NCBI RefSeq assembly: GCF_020740795.1
Contig: NC_067284.1
Span: 102,663,440 to 102,727,439, forward strand
Source: Apus apus
Taxonomy: Eukaryota; Chordata; Aves; Apodiformes; Apodidae
Length of the DNA stretch: 64,000 nucleotides
Direction of reading: 5' to 3'
Program-made: the position numbers and the translations under genes
Part shown: positions 1-13,200 of the stretch, piece after piece
Layout: each line of letters starts with the position of its first letter
Numbering within the stretch: the stretch's first letter is position 1
Notes under the pieces: model-generated
Seen by the model: only the letters and a program-made list of their open reading frames with translations
What the model was told of the DNA's origin: nothing
Databases searched by the model: none

Positions 1-3000
1 AGCAAACCCAGAGCTGTCCAGGAAAAAAGAACCAATACATCCCCTAGATGGAAAATTCAGACATTTATTTGTGAGGAGGAAATTTTTTGGACAAGGGAGA
101 GGAAAAAACTACCTTATCCTCAGATACATGCAAGGTTCCACCAAAACTACATCAGGGGAACTTTCTGTGTAGCAATGTACTTCACAAGAGCTAATTTTAA
201 ATTACTGTTCAAGTCACTGAAATAATTGGCAAGAAGGTAGATTTGATAGCATCCCAAAGGCTGTCTGGTCTGCCAGAGGCTTTCACCCTCTACCAGGTCA
301 CCACCTAACCTGCATCCAGGGAAGAGATACTAAAAACTCACAGAAGCTGGTTTTGTCGTTACAATATCAACTATTGTGCCCCATGAAGCTTCTGTAATAC
401 TCTTCCTCTCTCACAAGAGATCCAGGTAAGGAGCTCTAGGGAAGAGAAGCCTCAGGAACTGGCTGGCAGTGTGTTAAAATTTATTTAGGCAAGAAACTAA
501 CCTTACTTTTCTACTCCTGCACAACTTTTAAGAGACAGAACCAACACTTTGCTTAGATTTTTAATGCCTCACGGCTACCCTGGTACCCAGAGGTTGTCTA
601 CGGCTATAGATCCAAGCACCAAAAGGTACTGAGGAAGAGCCACAGATCCTGGAAGAAGAGTATTTCTGAGAGACTGCATTGACTACTGACTCCCCTCCAG
701 TATCCAGGCAGTTACCATTCTCCTTCTTTTGTACCCATTTAAGGAGAAAGCTGAGGTATTTAATTCAAGACTGTGAATTCTGCTGCAACAGCCAGGCACC
801 TAAGAACCAGGGGACTTCTTTAATCACAATCTTAATTATGAGTACTAGGCATTTACAATAGTTCTAATTACTTTGGGAAAGGATGAGCTTATCTTGACAC
901 ATGCAAGGTAGGTCACTCAATCCACTTGTGTTAACCTAGTTACTTATGACTAAGCACACAAATAAAATTACTTTAAAAACTAAACAACAAAAGAAAAATG
1001 AGAAAAGTAAACCCAAGAGAGTATGGATTTGTAGTTGGCCTACATTATAAGAATTTAACTTCTGAAAAGACTAAGCAGAGGAAACACTAAGAACTTCAGC
1101 TAGCATTCCTGAGCAGGACAGATCTTCGAGAAGAGTCTTATTTGTATGACACTGTGCAAGTCTTTACAGACTCCCCTCTTTGACAGTACAGACTGCTAAC
1201 ACAGCTCTGAATTATAGACTGGACAAAAATCAGTTATTGCCTGAGCAGCTCATATCAGACACCACCATTACAAGAACTAAGGTTAAACCTTCTTCTACAC
1301 ATTTTCAGCATTTAATTTTTTTAAATTTAAAACAAATATTAAACCAGTTCAGGATTAAACCATACAATTAAATTTGAGTAATAGTTTTTATTTTTTACTT
1401 TATTTGAAATACAGTCCTTCTCTGCTCAGAAAGAGACTGGATTGCAATTTATATTGAAAGTGGTGTTGAAAACTCTTTGCAATAATGCAGTGCATAAAAT
1501 ATACTGAAGGAGAAAAAGTGTTCTATTATTCTAAAGTGTCCTAGTTTATATATCAATTAAAATATGTAGATGAACAGCAAATAGCAGTAATTGGGTTGCT
1601 GATTCCCATCCTGATAATGTCTCTCTTCTCCATTTCTGTTTACCAGTTACACTTGCACTGCAGTAGCAATGAATTCTTATTTTTAACGGGCAGTGAAATC
1701 ACTCATTTTACTCCTATATAAAACTGTTATACATGCCTTGCCTTGAAGATGCAGCACAGGGAACAACATAGCTTACATGTATATTTAAATCAAAGTTGTT
1801 TCAGTCCAGCTTCCTCTTCCATATAATTATACAGTTCAAGACAAAGCTGAACAGTTGCAAATGATATCATACTAAGCATAACCAAGCTGCATGTGGAAAG
1901 ACATTTCATAAATTTTAAACTTAAAAAAAATGAGTGTGTATAATTATATATTTGTGGCAGTTATTACAGTGATCAGCTCATTCACTAGTGAGTGAGAAAA
2001 AGGTGCAGAATATAATAATCCATGGAGGCTGGGATTTTACAGTTGTGTTCTGTTGTCATTTTGGATCTAAAAGTTTAAACATACTTTTTAAATACATAAT
2101 TATTAGAATAGTGAACTAAAGACCAACTATTTTGAAATAAATCAAGACTCAGAAAACTGAGTTTCCTTCATAAAAGGTAATTATTCTCATAATTATTCTC
2201 ATTCTTGCTTGAAAACTTCTGACTTGCTAGCTGCAAATTCCTTTGGAAATCTGGGAACAGAGTGAACCGACACCACACAACGAAATTCTTCCCACTTCTG
2301 GGGCAGCCATACTGCATGACCATGTTCATCTTAGGTTAAGTGTTGAATTACTGCCCTCTCCCTATTTTTTTTGTACACATCTGCAATTGTATCAGTAGAG
2401 AAGTGAGTCACTCTGACTTCTCACTGATAGAACACAGAATTTGATTAGTGATCAATATATCTTTTCCTTCCCAAATCACATGAATATTATAAAGAAAATA
2501 TATAGGTAAAAATGTTTAAATTATTCCATTTGAAACTGCAATTAAGCTATTGATGTGTTACAATAAGCACAACAACAAGGCACTGAATGATTGTGTGCTT
2601 TTCCATTCCCTTGTTGCAGTCAGCTGAGCACAGTAAAAACACAAATCAATATTACATCTTTTCAGTGTGATAGCAAATATCATGGCAACAGCAAAGGTAA
2701 ATGCTAAAGTTGTCTTGTGTCAGATACACTGCTCCCTCTGGACATGCTTTCTGGATTACCCGGTTTCTCAATGTATTTTAGTACAATTTAAAGCACCTGA
2801 ATAACTTCAATTTAGTCTCCAGTGTGAAAATACTAATAAATCTCTCTCATAAAACATATCAGAGATACAGAGATACGTAGACAGCACAGTATTGAGAATT
2901 TCTAAAGAGATACTAGGCTCAGCAGTTAAATAACATAAAAGTCTGAGTGTAAAATTTATACATCCCAAAGCTCGCTTTAAGATGTAGGAAATCAAATGCA

Positions 3001-5734
3001 GTTAGTACACCAGTGTTTGCTATAGGTGTCCATTCATGTAACAGATAAATCAGTCTTTTCCCTTTCCTCACTGAGAAGACCACTGTCTTCTTTTGACAAC
3101 AAAACTGCTGTTGACATAAGAATTACCCAGTGCCTAGTAATAGTAAGTGTCTTGCAAAAAGAAAGGAAGGGCTTCAGATTATAATTTGTACTCTGGAATT
3201 TCCCCACATATTCACTCTGCATGAAGCATCTAAGAGAAAAGTGCAACCCACAACTAGGTCAGAAGACCTAGAGATACTGGCAGCAATGCCTAACCTGGAG
3301 TTTAACTCATTATTGACTTATTACAAAAAGTAAAATTCTACTTTTAATCAAAGTTTATAAAAATGGTAAGAGGACTGCACCTAGCACAGAGGAGAGAGGT
3401 ATTGTGAGAGATGAAGACTTTGAGCTCACCTTTACAGCTGCATTTGGGCAGCGTGACTCTTCCCTGGCTGCTCAGTATGCACTCCAGCACAGTCCCCAGC
3501 CCTGGCCCTTAAGCCTCAGCACTGTCAGCATGCTGGTTTTGTGATCCTCCAATCTGGGAATCTGTAGAGCATGCCATGACCCTTACGCTTAAAAAACAAA
3601 GGGGAGGTTTTGGTACTTATCCATAAATTAGTGAGTGCCATTCCACTTCTACAACAGTGGCCTCAACTGCTTGCTTCTTTAGTGCCAGAAGAGGTCCAGC
3701 TAGCACTCCTCTCCATCACAGTAACCATTACAGTTACTCTATTACACTCCTGTCTAATACTGCCCCTTTACAATAATATTGGACAGGCTGCAAAAGTGTA
3801 TGAGGTAAGGCAACTAACTGCACTTGTGCCTCTCTCCTGTGCTCTTCCTTTTGCTGTGAATTCCAACTCACAGACACACGACCGTAAAAAGATTTATAAA
3901 ATGCTCTCCTTGCTAATCAAATCCCTTCACGCTCGCATCTGCAATGCCAGTGGGAAGACAACAAACCATTAAAATAAAACATTCAAAACATCTGCTTGGA
4001 TAATATTCAAAGAGTGACTCTCTGTGTACACTTATGGGGAACAACAGGAGATATTTTGATAGGTAGATGATAGGTAGGAAAAAACAAAACAAAACAAAAA
4101 ACAACCTCAAACTATCTGACTTAGGAGCTTACAGGCCAGCAACTTAAAAGTGAAGTCTGTACTCCTGTACCTCTATTTTCACATCTATTTTGCATGACTG
4201 AAAGCTTTTGTGGAATAATTGATGTTTGCACTCTTACTAGCTGCAAGATTGGTGCCATTGTGCAGCAAGTCACAACCAGGCCAGTATCACTGCTGACCCA
4301 GTTTCACACAAACCTGCTCACACTCAGGCATGTCTAATATCCAATCTGACCTGGGTTAGTGACAACATTTTTGAGTGTTGCAATGGTATCTGTAACCTTC
4401 ATGTTAAAATGTAAAAACATCTCTACTTGATGTGACTTTGAGGTAAGCTTCAGTTTTAGTGGCTCTGAGTTTTAACTGCCCTGATTACAGCAAATTTTGG
4501 CCCTCTGGTCTCTTGAAATATTTAAAATAGACATCATCAAAACACAAGTTTTGCTTTGTTTTTGGTTTTATGTGGTTTGGTGTTTTGGGGTTTGTTTTTT
4601 TTTTTTCTTCTCACATATCAAGACAACTTGAGAAGATATGCTCTCATAACTGCAGTAAAATACAGTGCTTATATTCTTCTCAGTGCAGATGCAATGTGCC
4701 ACAGATTCATGTCATGGTTTTCAAAGAAACCATGCACATGCAGATTCTGAATCTGCAGCACTCAAGAAGGTAAAATAGTGACTTGCAAAAAATTACTGCA
4801 TACCAAGATAGAACTGCTGGTTCAGTAGTGCTACCTCTTAACTCTTCCCCTTTCCCACTACAGAGACAAAAGAGGCAGGAACAGGTATGCTGGGTTAGGG
4901 ATGCAGATTTGGGTGTCATCAGTTAAGGCTGTACGTGGACAGAAGCCTGCTCCCATAAAATGGGTAACAGGCCACACAAACACTCCTCCCTTTTATCTGC
5001 TGCTAAGTTCACCCTTCTGCATGTCCTGACAGTGAGCGCATGTTGCACCCAGGCAGTCATCCTCAGTGGAAAAGAATACAGCTAGAACAGAGCCGTTTCA
5101 GAAGGGGTAACAGAGATTCATTAGAACAAGGATGTCACATAGCAGTTTTGGCAAGTCAGACAACCAACCCAATGACAGGCCAAGGAATACTGATAGCACC
5201 TCCCCCTCAAAACAGTACCTCCTAGCAGCTGAGCTTCCAAACACACACAGGAAAATGCTAAAGCATTTCTGGAAGTGGAAGCTTACATTGAGTATACCAA
5301 ACAATAATTTCACTCATTGCACTAGTTGAGGGACATTTTCGTGCCTAAATAAATCATAAACTAGAAAGCACCTACACACACAATTTAAAATTACAAACCT
5401 ATACAGCCCACTCCAGAAGCACTAAAGGTCAATAACAAAGTTATTGAAGTTTCAAATCCACAATTAATTTCTGAGTGAACTGATGGTCCTGTTTCTGTTT
5501 GCTAAAACTGGCATCACCAGTGCAGTGGCTCTTAATATAGACTATCCCCCTATTTAACCCAGGGAAACACAAACCAAGTAGAAATGGAAACAACTGACAT
5601 CTGCCAACAGGAAGGAGGGAATCAAATACTGTCCGGAGGCGAAGATTTCCAAGGCAACAGCTAATCTGTTTGCTAACCCCAGCATTCAGTCAGGCAGCCT
5701 CCGCTGTAAGCACTGACGTGTGCGAAACACTAAC
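1..5734 (-). other. ARFGEF3: ARFGEF3 intron 4 (partial), no exon seen
   Basis: AT-rich sequence downstream of ARFGEF3 exon 4. I see no further ARFGEF3 exon and no recognisable repeat. The longest plus-strand frame (3,610-3,972, 120 codons) has no recognisable motif, and its length is ordinary for chance. A-rich (AAAAC)n-like tracts occur near 4,080-4,105. Confidence 0.6.
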
Positions 5735-5866
5735 CTTCATCACTTCAACCTGTAGGTCTTCGTTGAGCGAAGGAGTCACTTTGACGGCATTCAGCATCTG
5801 ATTAAGCAACTGTTTTTCATCTGAGTCTGTTTCCATGGATACAAACCTCTCATCAGACAGCAGCTT
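5735..5866 (-). CDS. ARFGEF3: ARFGEF3 coding exon 4
   Basis: A 132-bp, phase 0-0 minus-strand exon (44 codons) bounded by acceptor ttctctttgcag and donor gttagt. It reads KLLSDERFVSMETDSDEKQLLNQMLNAVKVTPSLNEDLQVEVMK, which I recognise as the ARFGEF3 N-terminal region. The four exons seen here total 351 bp, 117 codons, of a protein of about 2,170 residues in mammals. The Sec7-like domain and the long C-terminal HEAT region therefore lie left of position 1. The translation runs past the donor into VSVSHTSVLTAEAA, which is intron. I looked for the next exon between 1 and 5,700 on the minus strand and did not find it. Confidence 0.95.
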
Positions 5867-7160
5867 CTGCAAAGAGAAAATGGCAATGTGCAGGTTGAGA
5901 CAAAACTGCCTCTGCCCAATTCTCTTGTAAACTACTGCACCTAAACCTATTAGTGATTAATGCTACTCTTATTTAAAGTACCATACTGCAAATCCACAAC
6001 TTTGTGACTCCAGTTCTTACAGAGCTCAAGTGTATGTACAGCAAGTTAGAAGAGTAAAAATAAATTTTCTCATTCATAATCACTCCACTATTCTTGATTG
6101 ATCGTCTCCACAATGTTCTTCTAACAGGCAAACTTGCACCAGTACAAGGGCAGGCATATGTTCAAGTCCCACTAGTCTCGTGTTGCTTTCACTTCAAATG
6201 TAGCCCCCCACTCCAATATATCTGCAACACAGGGCACAAGATCTCAGAGAGCGACCAGAGTACTACTCTGCAAGCACGTGGTGTCTTCTGGCAGAGTCCA
6301 GTAATTACAGGAAAACCCGCAAGAAAGTACCTTTATCCCTTAGCTAGAGCCTCCTACAGCCATGTTGTGCCCAGACATGGAGAGCACTCTAACCAAATGC
6401 CTGACATTTCATATGCTGAACTGAGTGAATTTGAATGATCCATTCACATCCTTATACTCTCAAAACAACTTCACATTAGCCCTCCGAGGAAGAAATTTCT
6501 TCTTGGAAAATGGTGGCTTGCATTTCACATCCCAGCAGTGTACCAGCCTTTTCCAAAAGCAGCATCCCATAGGGAAGAGGACCCCCAGGAACTGGCAGTA
6601 AAAGGTAAACTACTTCAGTTTTTATATTGTCAAACCTGAGAGAGTCTTTTTGTTGCTTGTGCTGCACTGCTGTTTTCTTCTGCAATTTCATAAACTTCCG
6701 AATCAGATGCTACTCCTACTACTTTCAGCATACAAAAAAAGCTGTAAAGTGCCTACATGTAACAAATGCAGCTCCCAGATCCTTTATTAGCCTCTCCATT
6801 ATTCAAGCACTGCAGTCCTCTCTTCTAATCAAAGAAAACAGAAAGACAACTCAGTTTGGTCTCTAAGACATTTAGCAGTGGCAAGGTTTACTGAGAGTAG
6901 TACAGGGTCACACAAGGAAGAGCAGATCTCCAACTGAACAGTGAAAGACAGGAACTCTCACCTATATTCTGAACACTTTAAGCTTCTACGAGATCACCAG
7001 CCTTTACTTGCACCCTGACTTCTGAACACTGTTACAGAAACACAAGCGTTGTTAGGTCCACCAAAGGACAGACACTTTTCCCACGGTATTTTTTAAAATA
7101 AAAGCCTAGATTTCCTTTATTCCCACTGCCTTGTAACACACCCCCACTCTAAAGCCTTAC
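5867..7160 (-). other. ARFGEF3: ARFGEF3 intron 3
   Basis: The 1.3-kb intron between exons 4 and 3, with GT and AG ends on the minus strand. It contains a 114-codon plus-strand frame (6,094-6,438) without recognisable features. No repeat was identified. Confidence 0.8.
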
Positions 7161-7242
7161 CTGCATCCCTGCTAGAGCCTGTTGGGCCAGCTTCATGCTC
7201 TTTGATTCCAGAGCCAGTTGGAGAGGAAGGAGACATTTCTCC
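7161..7242 (-). CDS. ARFGEF3: ARFGEF3 coding exon 3
   Basis: An 82-bp minus-strand exon with acceptor tttcctcag and donor gtaagg. Its first base completes Arg, then 27 codons read EKCLLPLQLALESKSMKLAQQALAGMQ. This is a signature segment of the ARFGEF3 N-terminal domain, which resembles the HEAT-like DCB region of BIG1 and BIG2. The exon ends in phase 0 and continues directly into exon 4 (KLLSDERF...). It is separated from exon 2 by a 15-kb intron and from exon 4 by 1.3 kb. Two overlapping longer minus-strand reading frames here simply run from exon 3 into intron sequence. Confidence 0.93.
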
Positions 7243-10200
7243 CTGAGGAAAATAAAAAGAAAAAAATAAAAGTGAGGAGGAACAATGCAACTGAAATTGG
7301 TATTCCAAGGAGTAACGTTCCAGAAAGGCTGTATCACTTTCAATAAGATAGTACTTCAAGGAGAATTTCACAACTCTGCAAAGCACTTTTACCCTCTGAA
7401 GAAAGCTGGCATATTTCTTTGCATACTGTTAAGAATGGCCTTTTAATTGGAATTTCACAAAATACTTCCCAACTGTTACTCCTCTGTGTGCACACACAAA
7501 TGTGCATAGCATAGAACAGGGATTCACAGATCACTACAAGTCCTTCAACTCAGTGTGATAAACACTACACTGCAGTCACTTCCCTTCTGTTTAATATTCA
7601 GATTGCCAGAAAAGTGGTTTCATAATCTACTTCCTATTAGGCAAGTTTGGGTCTATGGCCTCCTCCACAGGGCAGTGTGCCCTGTCATGTTAGCTCTTTC
7701 CAACCATAAAAGGTGTGGACAAAAGCAAATGTATACTAATGAGTTTGTTTTACACCTGAATTAGCATGTGCTAGAACCATGGCTAAGCTGTACTTTGATT
7801 ACGGAGTAACACCATTTTTAAATACTAAAATAAATCAGTAATTAGGACAGTATTTTAGATGCTTTGGACCCAGTGTTCAGATACTGTTTTTTTTTTTTAA
7901 TTTGGTGAGCAAGGCAAATAGTGCCTGGAGCTGTGACTCAGCCCATGTCCAGCTCTCCCTGAAGGTTTGCAACACTTCATAAGGTGACATAACATAGGAG
8001 GCACTTACCTGTACATAAAGTCTACTTTTGTATTTGTGTAGACGTACTTGCTTATGGTAAACCATTCTGTGCCAGCCCTTAAGAGCCTTAGCTCTCCAAG
8101 TATCTGCATTGCACCCCAAGAACCCCCTACATTCATTTTGTCCCCATGGAGACAAGTGTGTGCAAGAAGAAACAGGGAATAATTTCTCATGTCTTTTCTC
8201 ACCCAATTGTAAACCAAAAAGCCCTGACTTGTTCCATTTGAAGTATGCTTCTCTGTCAAGTCTCAATGCATTCAAACACACCCAAAACCCTGGTTCTTTC
8301 TAAGCAGAGTCAAAGATGTCTAATTTATAAAATACTAAAAGAAAGATTTTCCTCTTTTGCTTCTGTGTGCTGACTTAGAACTGAATTCACTTAGTTTCAG
8401 TTGACTCAATGATAAATAGTTTATTTGCCCAAAAGAATATAAAAGTATGGAGTAACTCTCCTACAACTCCAAGGTTCAAGTTCTGATACAAATGAAACAC
8501 AGGCAGTAGGCTAGCATGCATAGCTCCTCTCAAAAATTCTCCCTTCATAACTGGCTAAGGAGAAGCTGTAGTTCAGAGTTATTGTCAAATGTTCCTAAAG
8601 TCATGCTTTGCCACTGTCTGCCCATAACCTACCAACCACCCTCCAAACCTACCCTGAGGAAGTCCAAACCTGAACTTGCTCTTTTAAAAAACAAATTGGA
8701 GATTATCAAACACTGGGCATCTCGGCTTTGGGGAAGTTAGCTTGTAACTCCTTTAGCAGATTCTGCTTGCAGAGCAGAGTCTGCGAAAGTCAACTCTGTT
8801 TGGAGTGTATTCAATCAATATTCTTTTCTCTCCACATTTCCCAAAAAAGCACAAATCACAAGATACCCCCAAAGGGCACAAAACTGCTATTTGCTCAAAT
8901 GCAATCCTGTCTTTTAGCGATAAATTAAAGACTTCAGCGTCTCAAGCATGGATCACTTGAGCAGTCTAGCAAGTTTCTGTACTTGGCAAAGACCTCTTGA
9001 GAATATGCAGGTCCTTTCATATTTGTACCTTCTTCCCAGATTATGAGAATTTTTAAAAGGTCATCTGGCACAACACCAGAAGAAGCTTTTCAAAAGAAAC
9101 ATGAATTACACCGATTTCTAAGGAACTTGAAGCAGACTACATGTTTATCTTAAAAAAGGTTTCTAACTAAAAGCTAACCATTTTCTTCACTTAGGATATT
9201 CTGAGAAACACGCAGGCACAAAGCCCAATTTTCTCAAAAGCTCCTTTCTTGAATGTTTCTCAAATCAATTTAACTAGCAGGACTCCTTAAAATCTGTGAG
9301 TTTAGCATTCAAACCAGCTTCAACTACTGAACATTTAGGAAATATTTCCTCAGAGCATCATATCATCCCAATCTACAGAAACTGCCAAAACATCTACTCC
9401 TGGGTTTGGACAGCAGTCATCCAGCCAGTACAGAACTGGATACTGCATATGTATCTAATGACAGCATTGCCTGGACCTGGGAACTTAAGTAGCACACTAC
9501 ATGCTACACCTCTTCAGGACAGAACACCACTTTTCTTCGAGACTTTCTACAGTTCACTGCAACACCATATAAACATTGGCATTATTAATACACAACAAAT
9601 TTATTATCTTATTAAAATGGATGGAGGCTGGGAGGAGAAAGGAAAGGGAAGGCAGTCCAAGTCACTGGAGTGGATCCAGCCCAGTTTCATTGTAATGAAG
9701 ACAGGTGGGAACTCCTATGGCTTCTGTGTAGCTACCCGGCACATCAGCATGTTGCCTTCCATCTGTCATCACATACTGCAATCAGCAGAGAACAATGAGA
9801 GCTGTTTCTTGAGATATCTCCCAAAATGAAGAACAAAAATTGACAAACAGGAGGATGGAAATTAGAACAGATTCAATTAGCTGAACCTCCCAGCCTTGCT
9901 AAAAATGTTTAACTCAAAATCTAATTAAGGTTGCCATAGCCTGTGTTCCCACTATATTCTCAGAGAAAATGAATTGCCATCATGTCATTTCCTGTTCTTG
10001 TTACACACTCAGTCAATTAAATCTTTAGCATTTCCACGCTACAGCTATAAAACACCTGCAGAGGTACCTCACAATGTTTTATTATCTCGAGCATTTTCCG
10101 CACTTCAGTTTGACCTGCCATTTAAATGCATCATCTGCTATTACGAGAACACAGAAGGACATGGCAGATAATCCTCAGGCAGAAGGGGAAAGGATGATTT

Positions 10201-13200
10201 AGATTAACACAGTCTGTCCCTCCTAAGGTCTACCACTTAAGAACTGGGTTCAATAAGTCTGCACAACAGATGATGCAGTGCAGAGTTTGGTCTCGGAGTG
10301 TGATGAAGAAAGGGACTGAATTTTTTCATACACCTTACAGCTCTTCTATAATTTCACCCTTCTTTTGAGCTGTCCCACACCGCAGAATCTCATTGCTTAC
10401 TCCACTGCCTGCAGTTCTACACTGGCAAGAGACAATTCATTCAGGTTTTGCAGTGCTACACACGTAAGACACTTTACATGAGTTAAGTTCTCAGAATAAG
10501 CTGGTACACATCAATATACTTCAAAACACCTAAGGATGCTTTCTACTAAGTTATTGTACAGAAACTACTTTCATACCAGAACTCTAAAGTTTCCATACTG
10601 ATACATGCCGGTGTGGGCATATATACACATACAGTTTTAGGCTCGAATACCAACTTAACCCTGCATGAGAAGAGCCAAGTATAACACAGAGGGGGCATGA
10701 AAGGAAGTGAGGACCTTTGACTTGGAGGAGGGGAAGCTACCAAAAGCATCAGGATAAGGTATCTTGGACATTCACAGATGAAACAAAACAATGAAAACAG
10801 AAGCTACAGAGAACAAAAATGTTGAGATGGTGTAAAGAAGGAATGATAGGGAAGAAAAAGATTGTACTCAGATATGAGTGGTCTACCATGCTGAAATCCA
10901 ATCAACTTGCATTCTTTCATAAATCCACACTGGAGCCCTCTCAAAAGACAGCTCAGCGTAATAAACAGAACAACCTTCCCACTCCGCAAAAAGAAGGGGT
11001 GAAGAAAGAAAAAAGGAGGCATCAATAACAGATCCTGGCTGTAGTGTTCTTTCCCTGACAGTGGAAGAGATGACAGGGATCATGCTTTAGCTGCTGTTGT
11101 CATCTAAGTTCACCTGTGCAAAAGATATGGTGAGAGCCACAGCAGAACAAGGGCCTGGAAGGATGATTTTACACCACCGCAGGTGATTTTGGAGACATGA
11201 AAAAGCTTTCCTAATTATGCTGTTTATATTCAAATCTGGTACTACACACAAACATTGAACAAATGACTACTATATGATGACAGCCCCCTCCTTCAAAACA
11301 AAGAGTGCCAACCATCCTCTTGTCCTGACCCAGAAGGCCAATTACAACAACAAAATAAATATAAAAATATATATTCTAAGGTTACTAGAAACCAGTAGCC
11401 ATTTGCACTGGCAGGCACTCCATTAGAGAAAACAGCATTTGGTAAGTGGAGACCTTGTTACGTGCAACACAGAGTACGTAAAGAGCACCAAGGACAAAAG
11501 CTCAGTCCAGTTCCTACTGAGGCTATCTGGATTTTTGCCACTAGACCTCGATGGTATCTGGACTGAATCCCAAGCGACCTGCCCAGGCTTAAGCAGAAAG
11601 GTCAGAGATAGAACCAAGTGCGTAATCCAGGACTAGTATCTCCAGGAGCACAGGTTGTCCTTCCTGAGCTACTACACTCCATGACAGTCAGTTTTCCAAA
11701 CTGCAGAATGAGTCATGAGAATGTAAATAGCCTTTATATTCAGCACACTGGGTTACAATGACCTTTCTAGCTCTCTGAGTTTGCCATGGATCATCAACCT
11801 ACCTCTTTCTCTGCAGGTCTGTCACAAGGGATGCTATGACAAGCCAGTCAAAACAGACTGCCAAAATGGTCAGAGTAAGACAAATTACGATTCTAAGTAA
11901 GAGACCATAAAAATCTTTCTACCCTCATTGTCGTGGAAAAAGCCTTTAGTGAGAAGAGAATAATGACTCATTATTTTCACTCTCATTATGAAAATTGTAA
12001 GCAAGATAGGAAATGGCTCAGTCTTCATTCTTTCTTGCTAGTGTCCGGAACAGAGTCTCAAGGGCCACCTTCCCCTCTACCATGCTGACTTAGGGAAGCG
12101 GGCACTATTTGTCACCACTGTAAGAGTTACTGCCCTTCATGCAAATGGTGACAACCATATTGATTTTCAGAAATGGATTAAAAATTAAGAGATATTAAAA
12201 ATAAGACATCTCAGTATTATCTTCCCCTCGAAAACTACAAAACTACAGAAGAAGCAAATGGGAACCTCAGGGTTTTACCGGCATGTTATTTGCATTCCAC
12301 AGCACAACTCATGGCTCAGTCAAAGAACAAATAAGAATTTGATTCACAGCTGCTGCCATTTTCCCATACGCTGCTTGTCATAGCCAGAGCCTGACATATT
12401 TCAGGCAGAGTAACACTGACAGCTGAGAAGAGTTCCTCTGTCCCGGCTGCTTAACATGAACAAAGCATCATAGCATGTAACTCCATTAGACCCACTTACT
12501 CAAGCAGAAAAGTTGGCCCACCAGGAGAAAATAAATAGTAAAGGTGAATTTTCAAAATTTTGGAGGTACTCCCAGCTGTTACCCTTAAATAAACCAAACA
12601 GAAGCAAATACTGTCCCTACATAAAAGGAGATTAATTAGTAGAAAACAAATTTCAGCAGTGGATATAGGAACACTCCTGCACATAAAGGCAGAACTACCC
12701 ATAACCCTTCTTTTCCTGTGGTAGCTTAGAGAACATTGATAAAAGACTTCACCAGTAACTTTATGGCTCATAATGGAAATACCTAAAACCTAGAGGAGGA
12801 AGAGGAAATAAATATAACCTTTTTCAAGCAACAGCTCCTCAAGAAGAAAGGAGATTTTAAGTCCTTGCCCACATTCTAGAGAAATGATTCATTTTATCTA
12901 CAGCAGAAATATGACCATCCAGTTTACAAAGCGTATTACAGTCAAGCTCAGGCAGAAGTTTGGAGCTTGCAGTGTATAAATACAGGCCAAATTCTTGTGC
13001 CTCAACAATGTAGGAAGTCAGACTAGATTACTACAACAGACAATGCCAGCATTAAAATCTGTACTTCTGTGCAAATATAAGTTTGTTGCTAGTACTTGCA
13101 GATCCCATAGAGCAATAGAATAAAAGACTAATCTGAAGCCTTCCACCTAGAACCCTCCTTTTCTAGAAAAAATTAAAAAATAAAAACATGTATGATGGTG

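Noticed and set aside
7877..8281. 134-codon minus-strand frame in ARFGEF3 intron 2
   Set aside because: ARFGEF3 exons 2 and 3 join in phase without it, and no family resemblance was recognised.
9296..9829. 177-codon plus-strand frame in ARFGEF3 intron 2
   Set aside because: It opens with GTG; the first ATG is far inside. No motif, no splice context, and one frame of this length is roughly what chance gives in 64 kb.
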